49,870 nt of DNA. It comes from Bacteroidales bacterium UBA3143 (GTDB lineage Bacteria > Bacteroidota > Bacteroidia > Bacteroidales > Dysgonomonadaceae). This document shows positions 1 through 8,941 of this stretch, piece after piece. The DNA lies in NCBI GenBank assembly GCA_002364735.1, contig DEZB01000044.1, positions 48,793 through 98,662 on the forward strand, in the 5' to 3' direction. The position numbers were made by a program, and so were the translations under genes. The notes below the pieces were generated by a model. It ran no database searches. It saw nothing but the letters and a program-made list of their open reading frames with translations, and was not told where the DNA came from. Every line of letters begins with the position of its first letter. The stretch's first letter is position 1.

Positions 1-1
1 C

Positions 2-1231
2 ATTCTGCATCACAAAGATAGCACAGGTGCTGAAATACAAACGAGCCTCATTTCAGCAATTAAGAAACATCCTAATATTGATGTTTTCGATTATCATTTT
101 GCCGTTGAAATACTCACACAACACCATTTGGATCAAGTAATTACAAGCAAGACGCCCAATATACAATGCTATGGAGCTTATGTTTTAAATCAGAAAACAA
201 ATAAGATAGAAAAGTTTCTCTCTCGCATCACGATGATGGCAACGGGAGGATTAGGCTCTATTTATCAAACCACTACCAACCCATTAGTTGCTACAGGAGA
301 TGGAGTAGCCATGGTGGCAAGAGCAAAAGGGAGGATTAAAGATATGGAGTTTGTTCAATTTCACCCTACTGCATTTTTCCATCCACACGAACGACCCTCT
401 TTTTTAATTACCGAGGCGCTGAGAGGATATGGCGGTGTATTGCGAACAATGGATGGAGAGGAATTTATGAATAAATATGATCCACGTCTATCATTAGCAC
501 CACGCGACATAGTTGCCAGAGCCATTGATACGGAAATGAAAACCAGAGGAGACGACTATGTTTATTTAGACATAACCCATAAAGATGCCGAAGAAACAAA
601 GAATAATTTCCCAGCAATATACAAAAAGTGTTTGTCAAATGGTGTTGACATAACCAAAGACTTTATTCCTGTTGCTCCAGCAGCTCATTATAGCTGTGGA
701 GGCATAATGGTTGATTTGAATGCTCAATCTAACATCAAACGACTGTATGCAAATGGCGAATGCGCTTGTACTGGTCTGCATGGCGCTAACCGATTAGCCT
801 CCAACTCACTTATTGAAGCCGTTGTATTTGCTGACGCTGCTGCAAAGCATGCACTATCTGTAGTTGATAATTACAATTTTGAAGAGAACATCCCCAACTG
901 GAATGCCGAAGGCACTACGTTGCCCGAAGAGATGGTACTGATAACTCAGACAGAAAAAGAAGTTGCACAAATTATGTCTTCTTATGTAGGGATAGTTCGA
1001 TCTAATTTGCGTTTACAACGAGCCTTAACCAGATTGAACATACTCTACCGCGAAACTGAGCATCTCTTTCAGCAATCAGTTGTTTCAAGAGACATTTGCG
1101 AATTGCGTAACATCATTAAAGTGAGCTACGAAGTAATAAAACAGGCTATGCAACGAAAAGAAAGCAGAGGTCTTCATTACAACATAGACTATCCTGAGCG
1201 GAGAAACTTAGAAAAAGAACAACAAGAATGA
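2..1231 (+). CDS. nadB: L-aspartate oxidase, 3' part (5' end outside window)
   Basis: Flavoprotein that oxidises L-aspartate to iminoaspartate, the first step of de novo NAD synthesis. The reading frame is open from base 2, so the gene enters from the left and its N-terminal FAD-binding part is missing. The first visible residues (ILHHKDSTG) match the HDKDATG-type motif of the succinate dehydrogenase/fumarate reductase flavoprotein superfamily. Further on come ATGGLGSIY, the substrate-loop region EFVQFHPTAF, the RGYGG/APRDIVARAID segment, and the late FAD-binding stretch HYSCGGIMVD...GLHGANRLASNSL. An apparent TTG start at 128 is internal to this frame and should not be used. The TGA stop overlaps the folP ATG (ATGA), so the two are translationally coupled. 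FrdA/SdhA is the main alternative, but GANRLASNSL with a short C-terminal helical domain fits NadB better. Confidence 0.93.
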   Translation: MLHHKDSTGAEIQTSLISAIKKHPNIDVFDYHFAVEILTQHHLDQVITSKTPNIQCYGAYVLNQKTNKIEKFLSRITMMATGGLGSIYQTTTNPLVATGDGVAMVARAKGRIKDMEFVQFHPTAFFHPHERPSFLITEALRGYGGVLRTMDGEEFMNKYDPRLSLAPRDIVARAIDTEMKTRGDDYVYLDITHKDAEETKNNFPAIYKKCLSNGVDITKDFIPVAPAAHYSCGGIMVDLNAQSNIKRLYANGECACTGLHGANRLASNSLIEAVVFADAAAKHALSVVDNYNFEENIPNWNAEGTTLPEEMVLITQTEKEVAQIMSSYVGIVRSNLRLQRALTRLNILYRETEHLFQQSVVSRDICELRNIIKVSYEVIKQAMQRKESRGLHYNIDYPERRNLEKEQQE

Positions 1232-2085
1232 AAAGCCAGACCATTAACATAAAAGGCAATTTAATCGACCTTGCCACTCCACTTATAATGGGAATTGTAA
1301 ACGTAACGCCTGATTCTTTTTATAGTGGAAGCCGTAAACAATCTGAAAAAGAAATTGTGGAGCGAGTGCAACAAATATTGGATGAAGGTGGAACAATTAT
1401 TGATATTGGAGGTCAATCGACTGCTCCAACCTCGACATTGCACACACCACAAGAAGAATTAAAACGCATTGAGCCAGTACTGGCCTTTATACAGCGCCAG
1501 TTTCCTGATGCCATTTTATCCATCGATACATTTTACGCGGAAGTGGCTAAAACAGCAGTCGAAAAATATGGTGTTGCCATAATAAACGATATATCGGGAG
1601 GACAATTAGATGAAACTATGTTCGTAACTGTAGCAGCACTTAATGTGCCATATATCCTAATGCACATGAGGGGTACACCGCAAACTATGCAACAATTCAC
1701 CCACTATGACAATTTTATAGAAGACATTATATTTTACTTTTCCGAAAAAATTGCCCATCTTAACAGTCTTGGAGTAAATGACATTATTGTTGACCCTGGT
1801 TTTGGGTTTAGCAAAACACTGGAACAAAACTACGAATTGATGGCGCATCTAAAATATTTTCATATTTTTGAGACTCCATTGTTAGTTGGAATATCGCGCA
1901 AATCGATGACTTACAAACTGCTTAATACAGATGCAGAAGGCAGCCTCAATGGTACAACCGTTCTTAACACTTACGCTTTACAATCGGGAGCCAACATATT
2001 GCGCGTACACGATGTAAAACAAGCTGTAGAATGTGTGAAGCTAACTGCTGAATTGAACAAATATGGATCTAAAGAATTATTATAA
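1228..2085 (+). CDS. folP: Dihydropteroate synthase
   Basis: Condenses 6-hydroxymethyl-dihydropterin diphosphate with p-aminobenzoate in folate synthesis (cytoplasmic TIM barrel). At 285 aa it has the usual family length. Visible family motifs are MGIVNVTPDSFY near residue 21 (pterin/phosphate loop 1), DIGGQSTAP near 60 (loop 2), SIDTF near 98, NDISGG near 120, VDPGFGFSKT near 188, GISRKS near 222 and the terminal RVHDV. The start is the ATG inside the nadB stop (ATGA overlap). The gene is followed 22 bp later by cdaA on the same strand, as expected for one transcript. Confidence 0.96.
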   Translation: MKSQTINIKGNLIDLATPLIMGIVNVTPDSFYSGSRKQSEKEIVERVQQILDEGGTIIDIGGQSTAPTSTLHTPQEELKRIEPVLAFIQRQFPDAILSIDTFYAEVAKTAVEKYGVAIINDISGGQLDETMFVTVAALNVPYILMHMRGTPQTMQQFTHYDNFIEDIIFYFSEKIAHLNSLGVNDIIVDPGFGFSKTLEQNYELMAHLKYFHIFETPLLVGISRKSMTYKLLNTDAEGSLNGTTVLNTYALQSGANILRVHDVKQAVECVKLTAELNKYGSKELL

Positions 2086-2107
2086 ATACAAATAACCCTC
2101 CACATAT

Positions 2108-2869
2108 ATGCTCGAACATTTTGGAATAAAAGACCTGATTGACGTTCTGCTGGTAGCACTCCTAATGTACTACTCCTACCGACTGGTTAAAATATCGGGC
2201 ACAAAACCTTTGTTTATAGGAATTGCCTCCTTTCTTATTCTCTGGATATTAGTTTCTCAAGTCTTTCAAATGAGTTTGCTGGGAACTATATTAGATAAAT
2301 TTGTGAGTGTTGGGTTTTTCCTTTTAATAATTCTTTTTCAAGACGAGATAAGGCGCTTTCTTATGTCGTTAGGTCCAAAAAAAGGATGGAGATTCATAAC
2401 CAAGATAATTTTCCCTCAAAACAATAAACAGAAAGACATTTCTCACATTACGCCCATCATATTTGCAGTGATGAATATGGCAAAAGAAAAAGTGGGTGCA
2501 CTGATCGTGCTTCAAGGAGAGATACAATTAGGTCTATATGAACAAACGGGAGAAATAATTAATGCCGATATCTCTACAAGACTCATCGAGAATATATTTT
2601 TCACAAATAGCCCACTGCATGATGGCGCTATGATAATTGTGGGGAAACAAATAAGAGCAGCTGGTTGTATTTTACCCGTATCTCAAAACCCCAATATCCC
2701 CAAACATTTGGGCTTGAGACACAGAGCCGGATTGGGTATTTCACAAGAAACGGATGCCAAAGTTATTATTGTTTCGGAAGAAAGAGGCCGAATAGCTTTT
2801 GCCCATCAAGGGAAATTAAACATGAATATTTCGCCCGAAGACCTTCAAGAACTATTAGTAGCTGAATAA
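2108..2869 (+). CDS. cdaA: Diadenylate cyclase (c-di-AMP synthase), CdaA type
   Basis: Membrane-anchored DisA_N-domain enzyme that makes cyclic di-AMP from two ATP. The N-terminal ~90 residues are hydrophobic and form about three membrane segments (LIDVLLVALLMYYSYRLV, FIGIASFLILWILVSQVF, FFLLIILF), as in CdaA/YbbP. The cytoplasmic domain carries both catalytic signatures, HDGAMII near residue 172 and LGLRHRAGLGIS near 198, so it should be active. At 253 aa it is close to the family norm. It lies 22 bp after folP and 20 bp before recF, so it is probably cotranscribed with both. No c-di-AMP phosphodiesterase or regulatory partner such as CdaR lies next to it. Confidence 0.93.
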   Translation: MLEHFGIKDLIDVLLVALLMYYSYRLVKISGTKPLFIGIASFLILWILVSQVFQMSLLGTILDKFVSVGFFLLIILFQDEIRRFLMSLGPKKGWRFITKIIFPQNNKQKDISHITPIIFAVMNMAKEKVGALIVLQGEIQLGLYEQTGEIINADISTRLIENIFFTNSPLHDGAMIIVGKQIRAAGCILPVSQNPNIPKHLGLRHRAGLGISQETDAKVIIVSEERGRIAFAHQGKLNMNISPEDLQELLVAE

Positions 2870-2889
2870 GAAGCGTTGAACAACAAAAA

Positions 2890-3990
2890 ATGATACTAAA
2901 ACACTTATCAATACTTAATTATAAAAACTTAGCTGAGGTTGAACTCTCTCTATCTCCAAAAATAAATTGTTTTTTGGGAGACAATGGTATGGGCAAAACA
3001 AACCTGTTGGATGCTGTATATTATCTTTCATTTTGCAAAAGTCATTCAAATCCAATCGACTCGCAAGTAATACAACACGATGCTGATATTTGTATGATAC
3101 AAGGCAAGTATGAATTTGCCGACGGAAACGAAGAAGAAATATATTGCGCATTGAAGCGCCGTCAGAAAAAACAATTTAAGCGTAACAAAAAGCAATACGA
3201 CAAACTATCGGCACACATTGGATTTATACCCTTGGTAATGATTTCGCCAGCCGATAACGAATTGATAATGGGAGGAAGTGAAGAGCGACGCCTCTTTATG
3301 GATGTAGGGATATCGCAATTTGACAAGCTTTATTTACAATCGTTAGTTAGATATAACAACGCATTGCAGCAACGCAATGCATTACTCAAACAAGATAATA
3401 TCGACATAAGCCTTTTGGAACTTTGGGAAGAAACAATGATTGAGGAAGGTATTGCTATTTTCGAAAAACGAAAACTGTTTATTGAAGATCTAACATCCAT
3501 CTTTCACGATTTTTACACAGCAATTAGCCATTCCAAAGAGAGCATTTCACTTGAATACTCATCTCAACTAAATGGAAACACTTTTAAAGAGCGACTCTTA
3601 GATGCACGCAAGCGTGACATGATTTTGGGTCACACTACCGTTGGGGTTCATCGCGATGAGTTGGAAATGATGATTGATGGATATCCTATAAAGAAAGATG
3701 GATCGCAAGGACAAAAAAAAACCTATTTTGTATCTCTTAAATTGGCGCAATTTCAATTTTTATCCAAAAAAAGCAACACCAAGCCAATACTTGTTTTAGA
3801 TGATATTTTCGATCGATTGGACGAAACGCGTGTAAAAGAAATTATCAGACTTGTGTCGGGCGATGACTTTGGACAGATATTCATATCTGATACCAACCGA
3901 CAATCACTGGACCGAATATTGCAACCTTTCAACAACAATTATCACCTCTATTCAGTTGTAAATGGTGAGATACAACCAATCAACAACTAA
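2890..3990 (+). CDS. recF: DNA replication and repair protein RecF
   Basis: SMC-like ATPase that helps load RecA at single-strand gaps, working with RecO and RecR. The 366 aa match the family length. Walker A is GDNGMGKTN (about residues 31-39), the ABC/SMC signature region is GSQGQKKT near 273, and Walker B is ILVLDDIFDRLDETR near 302. The gene follows cdaA by 20 bp and is followed by a DciA-like gene, a pairing common in bacteria because RecF and DUF721 genes often neighbour replication genes. The start ATG at 2890 gives the canonical N-terminus (MILKHLSILNYKN). Confidence 0.96.
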   Translation: MILKHLSILNYKNLAEVELSLSPKINCFLGDNGMGKTNLLDAVYYLSFCKSHSNPIDSQVIQHDADICMIQGKYEFADGNEEEIYCALKRRQKKQFKRNKKQYDKLSAHIGFIPLVMISPADNELIMGGSEERRLFMDVGISQFDKLYLQSLVRYNNALQQRNALLKQDNIDISLLELWEETMIEEGIAIFEKRKLFIEDLTSIFHDFYTAISHSKESISLEYSSQLNGNTFKERLLDARKRDMILGHTTVGVHRDELEMMIDGYPIKKDGSQGQKKTYFVSLKLAQFQFLSKKSNTKPILVLDDIFDRLDETRVKEIIRLVSGDDFGQIFISDTNRQSLDRILQPFNNNYHLYSVVNGEIQPINN

Positions 3991-4027
3991 TTATACACTC
4001 AAACATAATAAAACCTCGTATAAAACT

Positions 4028-4321
4028 ATGATTAAGCGCAACGCAAGAGACCTTGGAAGTATTCTGAAAGAATTAATGGAAGAAAACACGCTGTTAAAAT
4101 CGAGAATTGCGGAAAATCGGGTGCTTCGTGCTTGGAAAGAAATATTGGGTGAAGGAGTCTCAAAATACACTTCTAATCTTTATATTAAGCGAGGAGTATT
4201 GTTTGTCCATCTCAATTCGTCCGTTTTGCGTGCCGAGCTTATGATGAACAAAAAGGGGCTGATTGAGAAGCTAAATGAATATGCCGAAATGGATATTATC
4301 AGGGATATTGTGATGAGGTGA
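4028..4321 (+). CDS. DUF721 / DciA-like protein
   Basis: Small protein (97 aa from the chosen start) of the DUF721 family, whose characterised members (DciA) recruit the replicative helicase DnaB. The conserved pattern is visible: LGSILKELM at the start, then the RVLRAWKEILGEGVSKYTSNLYIKRGVLFVHLNSSVLRAEL core. An in-frame ATG at 3962 would overlap the recF end and add a low-complexity N-terminus (YNQSTTNYTLKHNKTSYKT), so ATG 4028 (MIKRNARDLG) is preferred. That leaves a 37-bp gap after recF. Whether it acts on DnaB in this organism is inferred from the family. Confidence 0.8.
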   Translation: MIKRNARDLGSILKELMEENTLLKSRIAENRVLRAWKEILGEGVSKYTSNLYIKRGVLFVHLNSSVLRAELMMNKKGLIEKLNEYAEMDIIRDIVMR

Positions 4322-4419
4322 GAGATCAGGCTACGGGGTATGGGATATGAGATATGTGGTGTGAGGTGTAGGTTTTGAAGAAAAAATGAACATATAAATC
4401 ATAATTAAATAATAAAGCT

Positions 4420-5268
4420 ATGAAAAAATTATTGCTACTTTGTTTATCACTTTTTATTATTACGATAATGTTTGCACAAAACATTCAAAAAGAATATGAA
4501 CTCAACATCGCTACCTACAATTTAAGGTATGATAATCCGCATGATAGCTTAGATGCTTGGGCACATAGGAAAGACAACGTAAATGGTTTAATACGTTTTC
4601 ACGATTTCGACATTATGGGAACACAAGAGGGACTTCATCATCAATTGGAAGATATTGTAGGTGCTGGCGATTATGCTTACGTTGGTGTAGGTCGAGATGA
4701 TGGCAAAAATGCTGGAGAATTCTCTGCGATTGTTTATAAAAAAGATCGTTTTGAAGTGTTAGACAATGGTGATTTTTGGTTCTCCCTCACTCCAGAAGAA
4801 CCTTCTTTTGGTTGGGATGCTAACATTCGAAGAATTTGTTCTTGGGCAAAGTTTAGAGATAAAGAAGCGGGTAAAGAGTTTTACTTTTTCAGTTTGCATT
4901 ACGATCATCAAGGTAAAGAAGCTCGTCGCAACTCGTCACTACTGCTACTTTCAAAAATAAAAGAAATTGCTGGCGATGCTCCCCTATTTTGTGTAGGCGA
5001 CTTTAATGCTACTCCCGATAGCGAACCTATTCAAATTATTTATAATGCGAACAGCTTGAATGACTCATACCTCATTTCTCAAGCCAAACCTTATGGAACA
5101 GTTGGAACTTTCAATTCATTCAAATTAGATGCTCCAATGAAAAACAGAATCGATTATATTTGGGTAACCCCAGGCATTACAATTAAAAAATATGGAGTGC
5201 TGAATGATATGCACTATGGACATTTCCCATCTGATCATTTTCCGGTGATGGTGAGAGCGGGGTTTTAA
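4420..5268 (+). CDS. Secreted endonuclease/exonuclease/phosphatase family protein
   Basis: 282-aa metal-dependent hydrolase of the EEP superfamily (DNase I/Mg-dependent phosphodiesterase fold). An N-terminal signal peptide (KKLLLLCLSLFIITIMFAQ) predicts export. EEP landmarks in order are ATYNLRYDN, GTQEGL (metal-binding Glu), SLHYDHQGKEAR (catalytic His region), VGDFNATPDSEP (Asp/Asn) and IDYIWV...SDHFPVMV (C-terminal Asp-His pair). All catalytic residues appear intact. Such Bacteroidota proteins are usually annotated only as EEP family hydrolases. The substrate could be nucleic acid, a phosphodiester on a glycan or a phospholipid, and the sequence does not decide. It stands alone, about 100 bp after the DUF721 gene. 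Confidence 0.85.
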   Translation: MKKLLLLCLSLFIITIMFAQNIQKEYELNIATYNLRYDNPHDSLDAWAHRKDNVNGLIRFHDFDIMGTQEGLHHQLEDIVGAGDYAYVGVGRDDGKNAGEFSAIVYKKDRFEVLDNGDFWFSLTPEEPSFGWDANIRRICSWAKFRDKEAGKEFYFFSLHYDHQGKEARRNSSLLLLSKIKEIAGDAPLFCVGDFNATPDSEPIQIIYNANSLNDSYLISQAKPYGTVGTFNSFKLDAPMKNRIDYIWVTPGITIKKYGVLNDMHYGHFPSDHFPVMVRAGF

Positions 5269-5392
5269 AATGGTGTGAGCTATTCGTTGTCCTTTTTTTG
5301 TATGATTGTTGAATCATTTTAAATATACAATACAGGGGGCATTGCATATTCTACATAAAGAATTTTTGAACCAATAGAATAAGAATTACTAT

Positions 5393-6265
5393 ATGGGAAC
5401 ATGGGGAACAGCAATAAAAGATAGTGACGCATTTGCTGACGTATACAATGAGTTCTTCGACCTATACAACCAAGGTGGCGAGCCTGTCGATATCTCACAG
5501 AAAATCTGTGCAAATAATGCTGAAATATTGGAAGTAGAAGAAAAGAAACACAACTTCTGGTTTGCGCTTGCTCTTGCTCAATGGGAAACTAAATCACTTG
5601 ACCCACTGGTATTATCAACGGTTGAAAAGATTATTACAAGTGGGGAAGATCTAAAACTGTGGTTAGAGCTTGATTCAAGCGAACAAGACATCAAAAAGAG
5701 AAAGATTGTGCTTGATAAGTTTTTAGAGAAACTAAAATCTGATAGACCAAAAGCGAAGCCAAGGAAAAAAGAAAAAGTAAAGAAGCCAATCTTTTCAACT
5801 GGCGACTGTTTAGTGTTTAAAACAAAAAACGCCAATTATGGTGGCGCAATAGTTATAGCCACAGACACAAATCCAAAGACAGCATGCAATTTGGTGGCTA
5901 CAACAAGAATAAATATGATCTCTAAACCAACACTCACAGATTTCGAAAACTCCGAAGTTCTCGTTCTTAATCTTGCAGAGTGGTCAGACAAACCGCACGT
6001 AGATTGGTACTCACCTGATATCTATTACAAAGACTTTTCAGAGATATACGAACTAATAGGCAAATTACCTGTAGAAGTTGATTATGACAGTAAAAACTAT
6101 GATGGAAAAGGGTATTTGTTTACTCCATATTATACATCGAGTTGGAAAATGAATTGCATTTTTGAACGACAAATGGACTCTGAGCTTACAAAAGCAAAAC
6201 CATCAAAGATTTTAACGGTAAAGCAATTGATTAAAAAGAAGAAGTGGTGGGATGGGTTTAAATAG
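5393..6265 (+). CDS. Hypothetical protein with DUF4259-like N-terminus
   Basis: 290-aa cytoplasmic protein with no signal peptide or membrane segment. The N-terminal 75 residues (MGTWGTAIKDSDAFADVYNE, then FWFALALAQWETKSLDP) resemble small MGTWG-starting proteins often annotated DUF4259; I am recalling that family, not matching it by search. A lysine-rich linker (about residues 118-138, RPKAKPRKKEKVKK) separates it from a C-terminal beta-rich domain of unknown type. The gene is preceded by a 124-bp gap and faces the aminotransferase gene convergently. No function can be assigned. Confidence 0.7.
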   Translation: MGTWGTAIKDSDAFADVYNEFFDLYNQGGEPVDISQKICANNAEILEVEEKKHNFWFALALAQWETKSLDPLVLSTVEKIITSGEDLKLWLELDSSEQDIKKRKIVLDKFLEKLKSDRPKAKPRKKEKVKKPIFSTGDCLVFKTKNANYGGAIVIATDTNPKTACNLVATTRINMISKPTLTDFENSEVLVLNLAEWSDKPHVDWYSPDIYYKDFSEIYELIGKLPVEVDYDSKNYDGKGYLFTPYYTSSWKMNCIFERQMDSELTKAKPSKILTVKQLIKKKKWWDGFK

Positions 6266-6269
6266 AAAA

Positions 6270-6312
6270 GCGAAAACCAAAGAATAATAGATACTCCTGC
6301 TTTTCGCCTTTA
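6270..6312. terminator. Possible bidirectional terminator between convergent genes
   Basis: GCGAAAA (6270-6276) is complementary to TTTTCGC (6301-6307), with A-rich and T-rich flanks, in the 93-bp gap between the two convergent genes. The loop is long (24 bp) and the stem short, so this is only a plausible terminator. Confidence 0.4.
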
Positions 6313-6358
6313 AATAGTTTATAAGATGCAAGTCATTGCGTCTCTTATTCCAGTTCTT

Positions 6359-7552
6359 TTAATTCAACTTCCCCAATGCCTCTTTTATTCTCTTCACTGC
6401 CTCCACCAAATTCTCATCCGAGGTGGCATAAGACAAACGAAGATGATCGGGAGCACCAAATGCATTTCCTGCAACGCAAGCCACATGGCCTTCTTGCAAC
6501 AAATAAATAGCCAGGTCGGCCGAGTCTGCAATGGTTTTGCCTTTATGTGATTTTCCAAAATAGGAACTACACTTCGGGAACAAGTAGAAAGCACCTTCTG
6601 GATTATTAGTTTCCAATCCATCAATTTCTGAAAGCAATTTAAATGTCAACTCTTTTCTACGCTCAAAGGCTTGTCTCATTTTCTCAACATCTTCTTGACT
6701 ACCAATATATGCTGCAAGTGAAGCTTTCTGAGAAATGGAACAAGGACCACTTGTATATTGACCTTGAAGTTTGGAGCAAGCCGAAGCAATAGCTTTTGGC
6801 GCAGCCATCCAACCAATTCTCCATCCTGTCATGGCATAGCATTTTGAAACACCATTCACAATAATCATGCGATCTTTCAGTTCCTCAAACTGAGCAATGC
6901 TTTCGTGTTTACCAATGTAGTTGATGTGTTCGTATATTTCGTCAGAGATAACATATACATTAGGATGTTTTGCTAACACATCTGCCAATGACTTCAATTC
7001 AGACTTACTATAAACGCTCCCCGTTGGGTTGGAGGGAGAGCACAATATGATTGCTTTTGTTTTAGGGGTGATAGCCTCTTCCAGTTGAGCGGCGGTGATT
7101 TTAAAATCTTGGTCAATACCTGCATTTATCACAACAGGCGTACCTTCTGCTAATTTCACCATCTCTGGATAGCTCACCCAATAAGGCGCAGGAATAATTA
7201 CCTCATCGCCCTCATTCACCATTGCTAATATCACATTGCAAATAGATTGTTTCGCTCCGTTAGAACAAACAATTTGGTCGGGTGCATAAGTTAAGTTATT
7301 CTCTGTCTTCAATTTCTCTGAAATGGCCTTTCTTAAATCTAAAAAACCAGTCACTGGAGAGTAAAAAGAAAAATTGTCATCAATTGCTTTTTTAGCTGCC
7401 TCTTTTATATGATTGGGTGTGGCAAAATCGGGTTCACCTACACTCAGGTTTATTACATCAACACCTTGCGCCTTTAGCTCAGCGCTTTTTTGAGACATAA
7501 CCAATGTTTCTGATTCTGAAAGAGACATTAATCTGTTTGATAAATCATTCAT
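6359..7552 (-). CDS. aspC: Pyridoxal-phosphate aspartate aminotransferase (class I/II)
   Basis: Fold-type I aminotransferase that probably interconverts aspartate/2-oxoglutarate with oxaloacetate/glutamate. Subgroup I-beta features are visible: LSVGEPDFATP near residue 38, SNGAKQSICN near 103, the substrate-binding CSPSNPTGSVY near 170, ISDEIYEHI near 202 with the PLP-contacting Asp and Tyr, and the Schiff-base lysine in NGVSKCYAMTGWRIGW near 234. ATG 7552 (MNDLSNRL, 397 aa) is preferred to an in-frame TTG two codons upstream. The gene is alone on this strand, with an IS982 element about 360 bp upstream. Other I-beta aminotransferases are possible alternatives. Confidence 0.88.
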   Translation of the reverse strand: MNDLSNRLMSLSESETLVMSQKSAELKAQGVDVINLSVGEPDFATPNHIKEAAKKAIDDNFSFYSPVTGFLDLRKAISEKLKTENNLTYAPDQIVCSNGAKQSICNVILAMVNEGDEVIIPAPYWVSYPEMVKLAEGTPVVINAGIDQDFKITAAQLEEAITPKTKAIILCSPSNPTGSVYSKSELKSLADVLAKHPNVYVISDEIYEHINYIGKHESIAQFEELKDRMIIVNGVSKCYAMTGWRIGWMAAPKAIASACSKLQGQYTSGPCSISQKASLAAYIGSQEDVEKMRQAFERRKELTFKLLSEIDGLETNNPEGAFYLFPKCSSYFGKSHKGKTIADSADLAIYLLQEGHVACVAGNAFGAPDHLRLSYATSDENLVEAVKRIKEALGKLN

Positions 7553-7916
7553 TTGCAAATATTTATGTTTTGTGTACGCTGCTTTGAGCGTACTGTTATT
7601 CTTCGTTGTTAATCTTACCTTGCTCTAACTGCTTCTAAATATAAACAATCTTTGGTGAAACAGCTCAAGTATTCTAATTGTTTTTTTAAATGAAGCCGTA
7701 AAAATAGAAATAATAAATGGAATAAATGTGACTTTTTGATGTTTTTATTGATATTTACTGACATATTGAACTGTAATGAGTTATGAATAGGAATAATATA
7801 ATAAAAAGAAGGATTAAGGAATGAACATATACCCAATGACAATTGCAGTACTTGAATGAAGTGGACTCTAATCAGTATCAGTGAAAAAAGTTCAAAAACT
7901 ACTATCGAAAGCTATG
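7553..7916. other. Intergenic region, aminotransferase to IS element
   Basis: A 364-bp AT-rich gap. It should hold the promoter of the leftward aminotransferase gene, but I found no convincing TTTG/TAnnTTTG pair on that strand. Short open frames here (such as 7615-7842 on the minus strand) have no recognisable protein features. Confidence 0.5.
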
Positions 7917-8941
7917 AACCTGAGTTCGATTATTAAAAAATAGATAATTGATTAGATTTCACCGTTTCATATCTTAGGGCAGGTTTTTCAGGCAGAAAAT
8001 GGTAGGCAATAAGTCCACAAACAAGATTAGTTAGAAAGTTGCCTACACTTCTATGTATAGAGTGTTCTACTTGACAGATGTTTTTCAACTCGTCATTCAC
8101 TGTTTCAATGATTGATCTCTTACGCAGATACAATTTATCACTCATAGACATCAAAGAGTTTTTCATGTTGTTTCTAATGCTAGTAACCAAATGAATTCCA
8201 TCTACAAATAGTAGTTCTGTTAACTGCTGCCCAATGTACCCCTTATCTGCAAATAGTTTCCCGAAGACTTGTTTTAAGAAGCGTTCGTTTTTTAACGGAT
8301 CCCTATCATCCACATTAGCTTGGGTTACGCAGAAACTTATAATTTCGCCTTTTTCATTGATGACAATGTGGAGTTTGAATCCATAAAACCACCCCATAGT
8401 TGATTTCCCAACTGTAGCTAATTCACGGAAAACTCTATTTCGCTTGATTCTCTTATTTTTACACACTCTTATAGGAGTAGAATCTACGAAAGAAATACCC
8501 GTGCATGAACCAAGGCAACAAGTCTTAGCAAACATTGTCATCATCATTAACTTGCTCTGCATTAACTCGGTAAATCGATTATAAGAGACTGTGTTAGGAA
8601 ACTCGATTTGCATATGTTTCTGCACATAAAAAATATAAAAGTGCTTAAAGCACCTAAATCCACTTAAATGAAATAATAAAGAAATAGTGATCACTTCAGA
8701 TGAAGACATTCTTGGTGGCCGCTTTGATTTATTTCCAAGAGGAAAATGTCCAGTTTCACGTTCAAATTCTTTGCAAAATTCATCTACAATACAAAATATT
8801 TCCGTAAGTTTGTCGATAATAATCATAAGGCTATTGTTAGTTATTTATCTGTTAGTCAATACTATAAAGACACTAACTTTTGCCTTATATTACAATTATT
8901 TTCATGTGATTTTTAACCTAAATATTAATCGAACTCAGGTT
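7917..8941 (-). mobile_element. IS982-family insertion sequence (complete, about 1025 bp)
   Basis: The element is bounded by a perfect 16-bp terminal inverted repeat: AACCTGAGTTCGATTA at 7917-7932, and its reverse complement at 8926-8941. It contains one intact transposase gene on the minus strand whose stop codon directly abuts the left repeat. Size and layout fit IS982. I could not find a matching target-site duplication: the left flank ends GCTATG and the right flank begins ATAAAT. The insertion may therefore be old, or one flank may have been rearranged. The element sits exactly between the catabolic operon and the aminotransferase gene. Confidence 0.88.
7933..8826 (-). CDS. IS982-family DDE transposase
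   Basis: 297-aa transposase, full length for the family. The catalytic triad can be placed at D115 (ISFVDSTPIRVCKN), D194 (LFADKGYIG) and E241 (RSIIETVNDELKN). The spacing and the GWFYGFKLHIVINEKGEI core are characteristic of IS982 proteins. The gene has no frameshift or internal stop, so the element may still be active. Termini flank it closely, with the left inverted repeat touching the stop codon and the right one 100 bp upstream of the start. Confidence 0.93.
   Translation of the reverse strand: MIIIDKLTEIFCIVDEFCKEFERETGHFPLGNKSKRPPRMSSSEVITISLLFHLSGFRCFKHFYIFYVQKHMQIEFPNTVSYNRFTELMQSKLMMMTMFAKTCCLGSCTGISFVDSTPIRVCKNKRIKRNRVFRELATVGKSTMGWFYGFKLHIVINEKGEIISFCVTQANVDDRDPLKNERFLKQVFGKLFADKGYIGQQLTELLFVDGIHLVTSIRNNMKNSLMSMSDKLYLRKRSIIETVNDELKNICQVEHSIHRSVGNFLTNLVCGLIAYHFLPEKPALRYETVKSNQLSIF

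Noticed and set aside
4322..4380. Purine/GT-rich stretch after the DUF721 gene
   Set aside because: It has low-complexity sequence without regular repeat or structure.
5302..5317. ATGATT/AATCAT hairpin after the EEP gene
   Set aside because: The stem is only six AT-rich pairs without a strong T tract; too weak to call a terminator.
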